Positions 33,201 through 43,000 of a stretch of 64,000 bases of DNA are shown piece after piece. Numbering within the stretch: position 1 is the first letter of the stretch; the number at the start of each line of letters is the position of its first letter. Both the position numbers and the translations under genes were made by a program. Under the pieces are notes generated by a model that saw only the letters and a list, made by a program, of their open reading frames with translations, ran no database searches and was not told the origin of the DNA. This DNA is from Himantopus leucocephalus (Eukaryota > Chordata > Aves > Charadriiformes > Recurvirostridae): positions 136,993 to 200,992 of the forward strand of contig RSEF01000026.1 of NCBI GenBank assembly GCA_003993805.1. Reading direction: 5' to 3'.

Positions 33201-35842
33201 TAGGTCCCACGGGTCCTCGGGCTCTCCGGCGCCCAGCCCACGGGCTGAGCTGTTGGGGGGTGTCCAGGGCTGGCTCCTAGACGGGTGATCTTTAACACAG
33301 CCTGCCAGACCTAGATCAACTGACTCAGATCTTGAAAGTAACGGGGCATCCAGGAGAAGACTTCGTGGAGAAGCTGGAGGACAAAGCGGTAAGAAAGTTC
33401 ACTCTGGATTCAGGTCTTGCTGGCAGAGGGGTGGTGGGGAGGGGTTAACTTGGCCATGTCTTTGAGGTGGGAGAGGTGCTGCTTCTACAGCAGCAGTGAA
33501 GAGGAGTGACAGCAGTGTGTTCTCCTTGGCAAGGAAGGTGCCAGTCTCTTTGCCAGTGGCACACCTGATGGATTTGGCATTGTGCTGGGAACTGGTGTAG
33601 ATTGCAGGGACTGCGGGCGAGGTGCCTGACACCCCTGCAAACTAGCGACCTCCTCTGTTCTCCGGTTTGGCCCTTAAAACAGGAATATTTCTGTATCTCC
33701 ATTGATAAAAATAGTTCCTTGCAAACTGGTCGCTGAAATGTGACATCTGGGACGATCTGCCATTTTCTCCATTTGCCTTTGCTCATCTGAGCCATGAGAC
33801 CCGAGAGCTGTATTTCACAGCCCCCTGGCACTTGTCCACGGGCAGTAAATGTCCGTGTTTTCCTTTCTCTTTCAGGCTAAGAGTTATATCAAGTCCCTTC
33901 CTAAAATCCCCAAGAAGGATTTGTCTGTGCTTTTCCCCAAAGCCAATCCTCAAGGTAAGTAATCTCCAGCATTTCTCACCAGTTTTCACCACCGGAAAGG
34001 AGGCAGGCTGACTGCCACAGCTCCATTCTTTTTTCTCTCCTCTTTCGCATAATTTCTTGCTACTTTCTCCCTTGCAGGTTGGGCCCCTGCTCCTCCCCAG
34101 GGCAAATATGTATGAATTAAAAGCCAAATGATTCTTTATTGGTATTACAATGGCGATGTTCTGCTGTTCTTGGCCATTTACTGCTTTCTTTTTTTATTAC
34201 TATTTTTTAAAAAATTTAAAATGACACAGCCTGTAACGTACAATGTTTAAGGAAGAGATAAACTTCACACTCTCATATCAACAAGCCAGAAGAGAGCAAG
34301 TGCTGGGTATAACGGGATGTCTGGGTTGTGGGATGCAAATTATGGGATTAGGACAGTTGCATATATCAGCTCCACTTGGTCTGAGAGTTGGGATGAATTT
34401 TGGCTGATATTGGCTTCCAGAGCGTGTTTCTTGTAGCCAAGCAGGTGCTGTTACGGTCAGTAGCATTTAGATAAAGAAACCAGCTTTTCTTTTTTTTTCC
34501 TTATTATTTCCCAGCTCCACATGTAAGGCATCATAGGTTTTGATAAGGTGCTAAGAGAGCCCCACAGTCCATTTATTTATTTATTTGTTTTTCTTTAGAG
34601 AACAGCTTACATCCTAACTGCTGAACACCTGGATCTATTGATATTTAACAGGCAGCTGAGATGTGCAATTTTTAGGGTAAAAATCGATCTCTTACAACGA
34701 GCTCTTTTCCCAAGTAGATTAGAGGTGAGAGCGAGCAAAACTCTTCTAAAAGCTGAAAGGAAGAAAGCATTCAGATGTTAAAACTAAGGGGGGGAACAGG
34801 GCTGACAGACTAGTTGGTATCTGAGTTTCCTGCCTTCCTGTTTACCAGGGATATATAGATTTCTGTATAGATTACTCATGTTAAGACTACTTTGAGTTGC
34901 GGGGGTCAGAGCGAAAGCAAATGATTAAAACTGAAAAATACCTTGAAGTTACTGGCTTGCTCTTTATGTTCTTGCAGCCCCATCTGTGCAGCATGGCCTG
35001 TTATTTCTGCACAATTTACACCTCCAGCTCTGTTAGTAAGAGCTCCCTAAGGCTGCCGTTGGGCAGATTTTGCATCCCCACTGATGGGAGCTCCGCGCTA
35101 CCTTGGCCGGGTTGAGGAATCTCTTTCATTTTCAGGTCTGGAGAATGTAGTACTGGAAACACTAGTCCCGTCACCTGCAGGGCTCATGCACAGGGTGCCT
35201 GTTCTCCATCGCACCTTGCTTAGCCCTGTTCCTGTCTTCTCCTACAGCAGTGGACCTGCTTGACAAGATGTTGCAGCTCGACGTGGAAAAGCGCCTTACA
35301 GCGACGGAGGCGTTGGCTCACCCCTATTTTGACCAGTTCCGAGACGTTGAGGAGGAGACAGAAGCGCAACAGTCCTATGACGATTCTCTGGAACACGAAA
35401 AGCTTTCAATAGATGAGTGGAGAAGTAAGAAGTTTATCTTCTTTGAGGTCCCTCTCTAGCACGAGACTTTTCTACCTCTCTCTCTTTACTGTGCACATGC
35501 TGAGTAAGGCTGCAGTTGCCTGCTGGTGCCTCAATGATGGTGCCCATCTCCCTGGCCTTGCTCTTGCGTTTATGCATTCAGCAAAGATCCCTCCAGCTCT
35601 TCAGGCAGACTTCTTTTCCCTCTCTGCTTTGTCTATCTCTTCCAGCTTGTGCCTGCCACATCCCCTCCACTGAATACCTCCTCTCTGCACATATAACATT
35701 CAAACTTTCATTTGTGTCCTCTAAAATCACACATTCATGGTTATTTTCTTCTGTCTTTCAAGAGCACATTTACAAGGAGATCTTGTCCTTCAGTCCCATT
35801 GCACGGAAGGACTCAAAGAAGCGAAGTGGGATGTCATTATAG
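24090..35842 (+). CDS. MAPK13: MAPK13, p38 delta MAP kinase (complete)
   Basis: Stress-activated p38-family kinase. Twelve coding exons: 24090-24208, 27964-28093, 28473-28531, 29653-29761, 30800-30829, 31268-31315, 32251-32365, 32703-32774, 33309-33388, 33876-33954, 35248-35424, 35763-35842. They sum to 365 residues plus stop, the same length as human p38 delta. The Gly-rich loop [10 protein letters not shown] is residues 31-40, the ATP lysine K54, catalytic Asp150, DFG Asp168, and the activation motif T180-G-Y182. Features diagnostic of p38 delta are [54 protein letters not shown] and the C-terminus [13 protein letters not shown]. All exon joins keep frame. It lies head-to-tail 4.8 kb after the MAPK14 stop. 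Confidence 0.98.
24209..27963 (+). other. MAPK13: MAPK13 intron 1
   Basis: 3.75-kb GT-AG intron. It contains a poly(A) tract with a single-N join (25082-25103), a purine-rich tract near 25328-25375 and otherwise unique sequence. No second gene was recognised in its scattered open frames. Confidence 0.85.
25103..25103. other. Single-N assembly join beside poly(A)
   Basis: One N directly follows an A run (25082-25102). This is probably an unresolved homopolymer length. Confidence 0.7.
27964..28093 (+). CDS. MAPK13: MAPK13 exon 2
   Basis: 130 bp; acceptor CCGCAG, donor GTAAGT. Completes Cys40 and encodes [20 protein letters not shown] then [20 protein letters not shown] and HEN. It carries the ATP lysine K54. 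Residue 57 is Cys (codon TGC) where other p38 kinases, including human p38 delta, have Ser. Confidence 0.97.
28473..28531 (+). CDS. MAPK13: MAPK13 exon 3
   Basis: 59 bp; acceptor CATCAG, donor GTAAGT. Encodes [19 protein letters not shown] and two bases of Phe. Same size and phase as MAPK14 exon 3. Confidence 0.97.
29653..29761 (+). CDS. MAPK13: MAPK13 exon 4
   Basis: 109 bp, one codon shorter than MAPK14 exon 4; acceptor CTTTTAG, donor GTAGGT. Encodes [20 protein letters not shown] through VYQMLKGLK. The hinge gatekeeper is Met, as expected for p38 delta and unlike the Thr of p38 alpha. Confidence 0.97.
30800..30829 (+). CDS. MAPK13: MAPK13 exon 5 (30-bp microexon)
   Basis: 30 bp; acceptor ATTGCAG, donor GTAAGT. 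Encodes [10 protein letters not shown], residues 140-149. Confidence 0.97.
31268..31315 (+). CDS. MAPK13: MAPK13 exon 6
   Basis: 48 bp; acceptor TCGTAG, donor GTAGGT. Encodes [16 protein letters not shown] with catalytic Asp150. The Gly after KP is typical of p38 delta (Ser in p38 alpha). Confidence 0.97.
32251..32365 (+). CDS. MAPK13: MAPK13 exon 7 (activation loop)
   Basis: 115 bp; acceptor ACTGCAG, donor GTGAGC. Encodes [20 protein letters not shown] then [18 protein letters not shown]. It holds Asp168 and the phosphoacceptors T180 and Y182. Confidence 0.98.
32703..32774 (+). CDS. MAPK13: MAPK13 exon 8 (donor of a U12-type intron)
   Basis: 72 bp; acceptor CTGAACAG. Encodes [20 protein letters not shown] then KGKD and one base of Tyr. 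The donor is GTATCCTTT at 32775-32783, the minor-spliceosome consensus, exactly as in MAPK14. Confidence 0.97.
32775..33308 (+). other. MAPK13: MAPK13 intron 8, U12-type
   Basis: 534-bp intron with donor GTATCCTTT and branch-point-like TCTTTAAC at 33289-33296, its A at 33295, 13 nt before the acceptor AG at 33307-33308. Position and phase equal MAPK14 intron 8. I found no second exon 9 copy within it. Confidence 0.85.
33309..33388 (+). CDS. MAPK13: MAPK13 exon 9
   Basis: 80 bp; U12-type acceptor TGCCAG, donor GTAAGA. Completes Tyr228 and encodes [20 protein letters not shown] then KLEDKA. It is the single counterpart of the duplicated MAPK14 exons 9a/9b. Confidence 0.97.
33876..33954 (+). 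CDS. MAPK13: MAPK13 exon 10
   Basis: 79 bp; acceptor CTTTCAG, donor GTAAGT. Encodes [20 protein letters not shown] then PKANPQ, C-lobe sequence. Confidence 0.97.
35248..35424 (+). CDS. MAPK13: MAPK13 exon 11 (NAGNAG acceptor)
   Basis: 177 bp; donor GTAAGA. Encodes [20 protein letters not shown] through [20 protein letters not shown] to DEWR, containing the acidic docking region. The acceptor reads ACAGCAG, so splicing three bases later (35251) would remove one Ala and keep frame. I chose the first AG because human p38 delta has the Ala. Confidence 0.96.
35763..35842 (+). CDS. MAPK13: MAPK13 exon 12, C-terminus and stop
   Basis: The acceptor is TTTCAAG; a second AG immediately follows, but using it would break the frame. 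Encodes [20 protein letters not shown] then SGMSL and TAG at 35840-35842, the p38 delta C-terminus. Confidence 0.97.
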
Positions 35843-37060
35843 CAACCAGTGCGGCTGTGGCCGGGAATCACTTCTCCTGGATGATGGATCGGATTTGTTC
35901 CACGCTGCCTTGCCGGTGGCCATCGTTTGGCCTGTGGGACTTCTCTGTGTGCCAACACAAGGATGATGCTGTGGGCATTGGACTTTATTCTACTAAAGGG
36001 GGAAGCACCCCAAACACTTTTCAACACAAAAGATAAATACATTCTCATTGAAACTCTAAGTGGGAGAATTTTACCTGGTGTTTCTTCATTATTTTTTTTT
36101 ATATTTGTCTTGAAACTCTAAGTGGGAGAATTTTACCTGGTGTTTCTTCATTATTTTTTTTTATATTTGTCCACTTGAGAGAGCAGGGGTTTCATTGCTC
36201 CCTTCTCATTAGTCTTTCCAAGCACAGGTTTTAGTACATTAATTATGGATAAGGTAAAGAAAAAGGTAAAATTGTCTGGGAAGTGAGTCCCAAGCAAAAT
36301 AATTAGAAATAGTGAAATTTCGCCAAGCAGCCAAACACCATCCAGCACAGTGAGGTTGCTGGGACGGTGGATCTAATCCACCATGGGAATCCAGTCGATC
36401 ATGCGATCGCTCTGTGTTCAGAGTGGCATCAAACCCTTGCTACACACACAGCACCCTGCTACGGTGCTTCCCCCTCCGGACAGCCGCTGCCTTCTCTTTT
36501 TTTGCTCTGCTTATTTCATTCCCTGGGTTTTGATCAGTGCCGTCTCCTTATTGCTGACTGCAAACACACGCTGGGAATTCAAGGCCCCTTCCCCCATTGA
36601 GACACCCGATGTCCCAAGGAGCTGGGTTTTAGATATTTTTTTTTTTTAGTGTTTAGTTTAATTTAGATTTTTTTTAGTTGTTTTTTTTTTTTTATCTAAC
36701 ACTCCTGCTGCCCTCCCTTGCTGCTCACCCCACCTTCCCCAACGGTTCTCTCTTCACCACACTTATCTCTGGCTGAGCCCCCTCTCCCTGCAGTCACCCT
36801 GCCAGCTCCAGGCTGCCTTTATCTCTCGGCAGGGCTGGGATTCCCTTACGCAGCCCAGCGATGTGACCTCTCGTATTCTCATACCTTCTGCCCCGCGGGA
36901 TCAGTTAAACCAGGGATCCTCGGCTTCAGTTCTCTTTAACGGCAGCCCGTTCCTCAATATGAAGAGGCATTTAAACAGATCATGTGGAAAATAGTCAATT
37001 GCCAGTCCTAAGGTTCAGCTCTCAAAGTAACTAAAATAAAAAAAAGTTCATATATTGGGG
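35843..37060 (+). other. MAPK13: MAPK13 3' UTR and downstream (end uncertain)
   Basis: Non-coding sequence after the stop. It contains a perfect 62-bp tandem duplication (36048-36171) and T-rich runs near 36640-36690. The first canonical AATAAA I see is at 37035-37040; an ATTAAA lies at 37229-37234. The true cleavage site could be a non-canonical one nearer the stop. Confidence 0.4.
36048..36171. repeat. 62-bp perfect tandem duplication
   Basis: 36048-36109 is repeated without mismatch at 36110-36171, immediately head-to-tail, in the probable MAPK13 3' UTR. It is either a recent duplication or an assembly artefact; perfect identity and the presence of other doubled ends in this window favour the artefact. 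Confidence 0.9.
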
Positions 37061-40000
37061 GAAAAAAAGCAGAAAAGTATGTTGCAATAACAATCTAGCG
37101 TTAGCAGAAAGAGGAACACAACAGTTCAACTCAGTGGCCACAGAAAATAAGTTCAGATATCTTAGTTTCTTGGTATCAGATTAACTCCTTCAGTCGACAT
37201 CATTATAAATTGCATCTAAGATAATCTCATTAAATAGAATATCTCACAAAACCCGCTGCAGGCTAGAAAACATCCTTGTGAGCAAGAGCTTCACAGATTC
37301 CCCTTACTGTGCTTTCACTGAGGCTTTGCATTTTTTATTTGTCTACGCAAATTTTAATTCCTTCACTTATTTAGTGAGTAATTCTCGGTAGCTACAAGAA
37401 ATTGCCTTCTCTGAGATGCCCAGCGTCCCCATGTGTGACGGAGTGGGACTGTGCGGCGCTGGTGGCACTCAGCTGGGGAGAGCACACATCCCCAGCCAGC
37501 TGCGTCCAGCCCTGCTGTAACAGTTTCTTTAGTAGGTATAAAGTTTTATATGAGATGAAAATCAATACAATAATCTCTCTTTTGCTCCTGGATGTAGACA
37601 AGAAAAAATGTACGGTGATGTGAGAAAATCCAGACAACTTGCCTAGATTTAATTGCTTTGGAAAGGTGTTCAGATAGCATCGTGATAAGAGAGTATGATA
37701 CACAAAGAGGGGGAAGCTGTTTTATGAACGCAAACCAACCAGCTACTCATCTGGATCCTCCCTCCAGGGAAAGTTTGTTCCATCTTTTGGTTCTACAATA
37801 TGCTAAATAGTTCGTTCAAATGTAAAAGTCTGTTTTGATCTTTAAAGTAATGTGATGTACTGGAGGTATAGCGATATCATCTGAAGCCTGGCATTTTTTG
37901 ATGCGTATGCGTCAGTCTGTTCCAAGCCACCACTCGGGTACATGGGTGTTTGCTAGAAATGTTATTGCCATCAGAACAGAGGAGAGAGGAAAAATAATTA
38001 GAGGAACAAAATAAGCAAATGGGATCTGGAAGCGACTGTGGTGTTATTACAACTGTGTCTGCAGGTTCTTGTCTTGGTGAGTTCGGGTCTTACATGAGCA
38101 TCTACATACTCATGCTTAAAGTAAACCAAGTGTAACTTATCCCCAGGGTGGGATACTTCAGGATGGTGAATTTGGAAGAGCAGGGGTTTGGGCAGTAAGG
38201 GTAGTTTCAAAGTCTGGTACTTTTGTTATGTAAATTCCTGGCTCTCTTTCTAATTCATCTTGATCCTGTAGGCAATACCTCTCATCAGACTTTTTGAAAT
38301 ACATCCCATACACGCTTGTGTGGCTTATTAAAGCAAGTAACTGCTAGGTCCTGACCACTGGTATCTGAGGTGAAGTCCAGGAAAGTGGACAGTATTTTTT
38401 TTAGAATTTTTCCCTTCCTCCTCTATGCTTGGAAGTTCTCATTGTCCACATGCTAAACAGTTAATTGCCAGAGTTTCCTAAGTACAATGGTGTCTTGGGG
38501 GGCTCTTTATCCCCTCTCTGCAGTGCTACAGAATAGATTTTACTTTTTTTTCCCCCCCCTCTGCCAGGCCTTTATTTATTCCTGCTCAAAATATGAATGA
38601 GCATGCTTCATTCCCACAAAAAATATTTAAATATGTATTAGGATGCCCCCCAGCCTGTCACTTTGGTTAATAATCACAGTCCTAGAAATGCAAATTGCTA
38701 ACCCAAAATTTATAAAGGTACTTACAAAAAAAAAAAAACCCAAACAAACCTAATTTTCTGCTGGTTATACGCTGAGCGGGACACAAGTGCACAGCCATCT
38801 GTAAAGAGTGATTCTCTAATCAGGCATCTACCTGCAGCTTTGCTGATGGATGCCAATTGTTAGTTTTCTTGAATGAACTCTACTAAACCTCTGCGCAGGT
38901 TACATGTGCCTACGTATTAATGTTAGTGCGGAGACAATCCTGAACAGTAACGGAGATATGATTCACTGGGGTTCAGTATCTTCCGTGGTCTGACAGTCTG
39001 CACAAGAGCTCAGACTTACGCCATCGGTCTCTTTCGCAGGGGTGTTCTGGGAAGCTATCAAGCGTAAGGCTCGCCAGCAGTAACACAGGTTTGTCAGATA
39101 TAAAACAATGTAAAAAATACGTACACAAATATAGATCTGTTTCGGACCTACAGTTTTTCCCAACCATTATAAGTGCTTGGTTAGAGCTGTCCAGCTCTTG
39201 GAGATTTCTTGCCAATGTATTCTGCCTGCATTTGACAGCAAAAACTATAAATATCTCTAAATTATTGCTATACCATTCCAAATCCTTTCCTGTACACCGG
39301 TGGCAAGGGACAGACCCACCCTGCAATCCAGAGGTGTGACTGCGGCTCACCCAAGCGTATCTGAACTAGCTTTAACCTACTGAGCTCGATATTAATAGCA
39401 CAGTCTGGGAAGTGGCAAGGAGCTCAGCACAAGTTAGCCTGAATATTTATTCAGGATCTTCAGAATTTTTTTCAGCCTGTGCTGAATCTGGCGTCTCTGC
39501 AGACCCACGGATTATTGATACTGTCACTAGATATTTCAACACTAGGCAAGTACGACTGTTAGTTGTGATAACACCTTTGGACTGCAGCATAAGTATCTTC
39601 ATTGTTGGCATCTTCTTCCCTATTAGAGTCAGTCAAGTCCAGGCAGTCGTTCCAAAGTCCATCCCAAGGGACATGCGCCAAGAGAGAAGTGGCTTCTCTG
39701 TGTGAGAGCTCAGAGGACACAGTCCCCAGGGCTACAGAAAAGTATTTGTTGAGAAGGTATATGAACTCAGTAATATGTGCAGTATTTCTCAACTCTCCGC
39801 CCCTTCCGTAGCTGCTGAGTCATTTTGGTTTGGTTTAGCCAGGACGGACGCTTTCAGTACTCTCTAATTTTCTTCTTTGCCTTAAGTGCTATCTGCTTTT
39901 GCTGTACAGACCTCAAATAAGGGAAGACTGCAACGTTACCAGAATTTTCTGAGCTCTCACCTCCACCGCGAACCAGATGAGGTGACGTTGCATTTCTTGG

Positions 40001-43000
40001 CTGTCTCTGTTGCAGCTCATGCCATGTAGTGCTCGGGATAACCCTCCAGCGACTGTAGCTTTTTGATACTGACGGTGTTGATGTTATCCTGCTGTAGCGG
40101 CACAGATGCTCTGCGCTGATGAGATGTGGTTTCTCTTGGCTCTTATCTTTCTGGACCACATACGAGCATTTTGCCTCACTCCGCTCGTAGGCAGGGACAG
40201 TGAGCACAGAACCGTTGTGATGTTGCCGCAATTCCCTTGAAATTCAATGGTTTTGTTACAAAGTACTCCAAAAAGCTGGGCTGGAGGACATGCAGCGGTG
40301 TTCTGCTGACTCTGTCCTGAAGAACCCCAGCTTGATGACAGTAAGGGACCATCCTTTCTTCTTCCTAAGTGTGAGACAACCTGCATTTTCCTGGAATGGT
40401 GGAAGGGAGAAGTTCCAGCTACATTGGTCCAAAAGCTGTTGAAATATTGTCCTTTTGAACCTGACTTTTGAATCTGACTCGGCTGCCATGTCCGCTGCAT
40501 AATCTTTAACAGAGGTCAGAGAGGAGCTCTCTGCAGCTGCCATAAACATCTCGGAGAGCTGCCTCTGTCCTGGTAAAATGAGGCTTGGTGATTAGCAGCG
40601 GAGGGGCATCATCCAGGTGAGTGTGTGCGAACGCACAGGGAGATGTCTCAGCACTGTGGGTGAGGCAGGCTGGCCCCCGACTATACATAGCTATGGACAT
40701 AGAGAGTCAAAGAAGTCTTAAAAGCTCAATCTTGTAAAGAAAAAGTGAGTAAATCTATGGCGATTTTTGGAGTAGAGAGCTTTCTTTCAGAAAGTCATCT
40801 GTTAAGTTGAAGAACCCGTTCGGACAGAACTCATAAAGCACTTTTAAATGGGAATTTAGGGTGTGATTTCTTCGTCTTCCTGCCCCTCGTCAAAAGGGGA
40901 TAGGCAGAGCTGAAGAGGATTGGAGTTTGTTGGCTGCCTGTCATGGTGGCTGAGAGAGAAAACATCTTCATGATCAAGTAATATACTGAGCAATCTACTG
41001 GTGGTTGAAAAGGAGTCTCCATAGCTTTAGAGCATAACCTGAGATGCCCTTTGGGAATTGTCTGTCTGACCAGAGGATGGCACAGAAGAGGCACTGGGAC
41101 TTCTGATATGAACGGGTGTGAGAAGAACAAGTGTGAACACAACCGAGTACACAGATTTTGCTGTCAGTGACAGCGAACGGTATTCCCACTTGTTTCGGGG
41201 ATAGCATGTAGAAAAGTTTCTTCTGTATCAGTCTTTCTGCTGAATATGCTTCCAGAAAACATGTTGTTTCAGGGGCTGGGTTTCTCGGTAGGTTTTCCCT
41301 TTTGGGAGCTTACACTGAATGCTCTGAAATTGTGAGAGCAATCTCAACAGCTGGTGTGTGGGCTCCGCGGGTGTGGATTCCATTAATTCACCCACCAACC
41401 CTGTACAGTGACCTCTCAGCACGCTGTCCGAGAGCCAAGCCCTATTTCTTCTGCAATTCCCAATACCCTGACAAACGCGGGGAGCTGGTGCTCTGCACGC
41501 CCAGGAGCCGTGGAGGTGTGCACGTATTTGTTCTTTGTGGTGTGTACCAGCCGGGAACTCAAAATAGATAGCAGGAAATGTAGCAGGTTGGTAGTGGAAA
41601 GACAGTGTCTGTTTGTAAAGACCAACTGTCCCAGTGTTCGTACGGCATCTGAGGACGTGTTTCAATGAAGAGGAATCAGTTACTTGAAGGAAAAAAAAAA
41701 ACAACTCATATTCACATTTCATGAAAGGAGTCTGAAAAACACCTACTCGATGGAGCCAGTGACTCAGGCCAAGGCTGAAAATACTTTAAAATCAGCACCA
41801 GAAACAGGGGGGGTGAGTGACCCTGGCAGACAGTGTAAGTCAAAGAAGCACTGATCTCAGCCGAGGTGCAGGTACGCCCGGTAGATGACCCACACTGCCA
41901 CATAACTGACATATATTCCTTTCATTACGGGTATTTTTTTTCCCTCTTGCTTAGTTTACATACTTAAAAATACAAAATTGAGTGATAAAAATCACTCAGC
42001 CATTAAGTGAACATCCAAAATTCCATCAATTAGAAATATGTTTGCTGTTTATGTTTAATATAATCATTAGGATGTATGATAAAAATGTATATGGATACAA
42101 CTTCTTCGTGCCTCTCTCACATAACACACAGATGGTTACCTTGAAGTACTACTTCATTTATTTCTGCATTTATTTCTGAGTTTATTATCTAAGCATTTTT
42201 TGTTTATTTGGAAAGTGAAGCCTTCATCATAAACAATCCTTCTGTGTAAATTTTGACAGCTAATTAGGTCTGTGAAGTTGCAAGTTTATGGGACATATTT
42301 ATTAGGTACTTCCAGATGTAAGTGGGAAAGAAAAAGCAGATGAAGCAATGATTTTTTAAAATTATTATTATTTTCTTTCTTAAGAGACACTACAAAATTA
42401 TCAGGTTTTTTTTAACAGACACAACACTTGCCACACCATCTAGAAACCGTTCAGTGCAGAGCTTTGAAAATATCTATGGCCTCTTAGGAAACCAACAGCT
42501 TATTTTATCCTATAGGAAAAAGAAAGAGAATCTGTTTTCATATTTAACCTTTTCACATTCTAGGTAGCAGGCTAAACAAGTAATTTTCAGGTTTTAAGTA
42601 CGTGATAATGGGAGAGAAGGAAAACATAGAAAATGATGAACACGCCTGAGAACTCTAGTGAGACACTGTACAAAGGATGGTTAATACCTTTTCATATTTC
42701 CGTGTCCGACTCTTGCCTAAGCAGCCCGGCAAAGCATTCCTAATCCTCTGCCGTTTCCCTTATCGCGGGTCAGTGGCGTGTTGGCTGGTAACGTGATTAC
42801 GGCTCTTTTTCTTTTCCCAACTAAGAGAAACAAGACATGAAAGAGAAAGACTGAATGAAGACCAAAATAGCCAGCACTAATTCATTTTTCCCCCCAAACG
42901 GATGAACACTTGCTGCGCTAATTGCAGTTATGTTCAAGGCCATCAGCATTACTACACTGTGAAAATGTCAGTTTCCAGGTGTTTTGGGATGTTTTGCCCA

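Larger units (their letters stand above)
28094..35762 (+). other. MAPK13: MAPK13 introns 2-11
   Basis: Apart from the U12-type intron 8, the introns are U2-type GT-AG. The larger ones are 28532-29652, 29762-30799, 31316-32250 and 33955-35247. Their contents are unique sequence, with no repeat family, RNA gene or extra coding exon recognised. Confidence 0.8.

Noticed and set aside
41302..41571. Plus-strand open frame with a Cys/Arg-rich C-terminus
   Set aside because: Both strands are open over the same GC-richer patch and no family or splice context supports a plus-strand exon.
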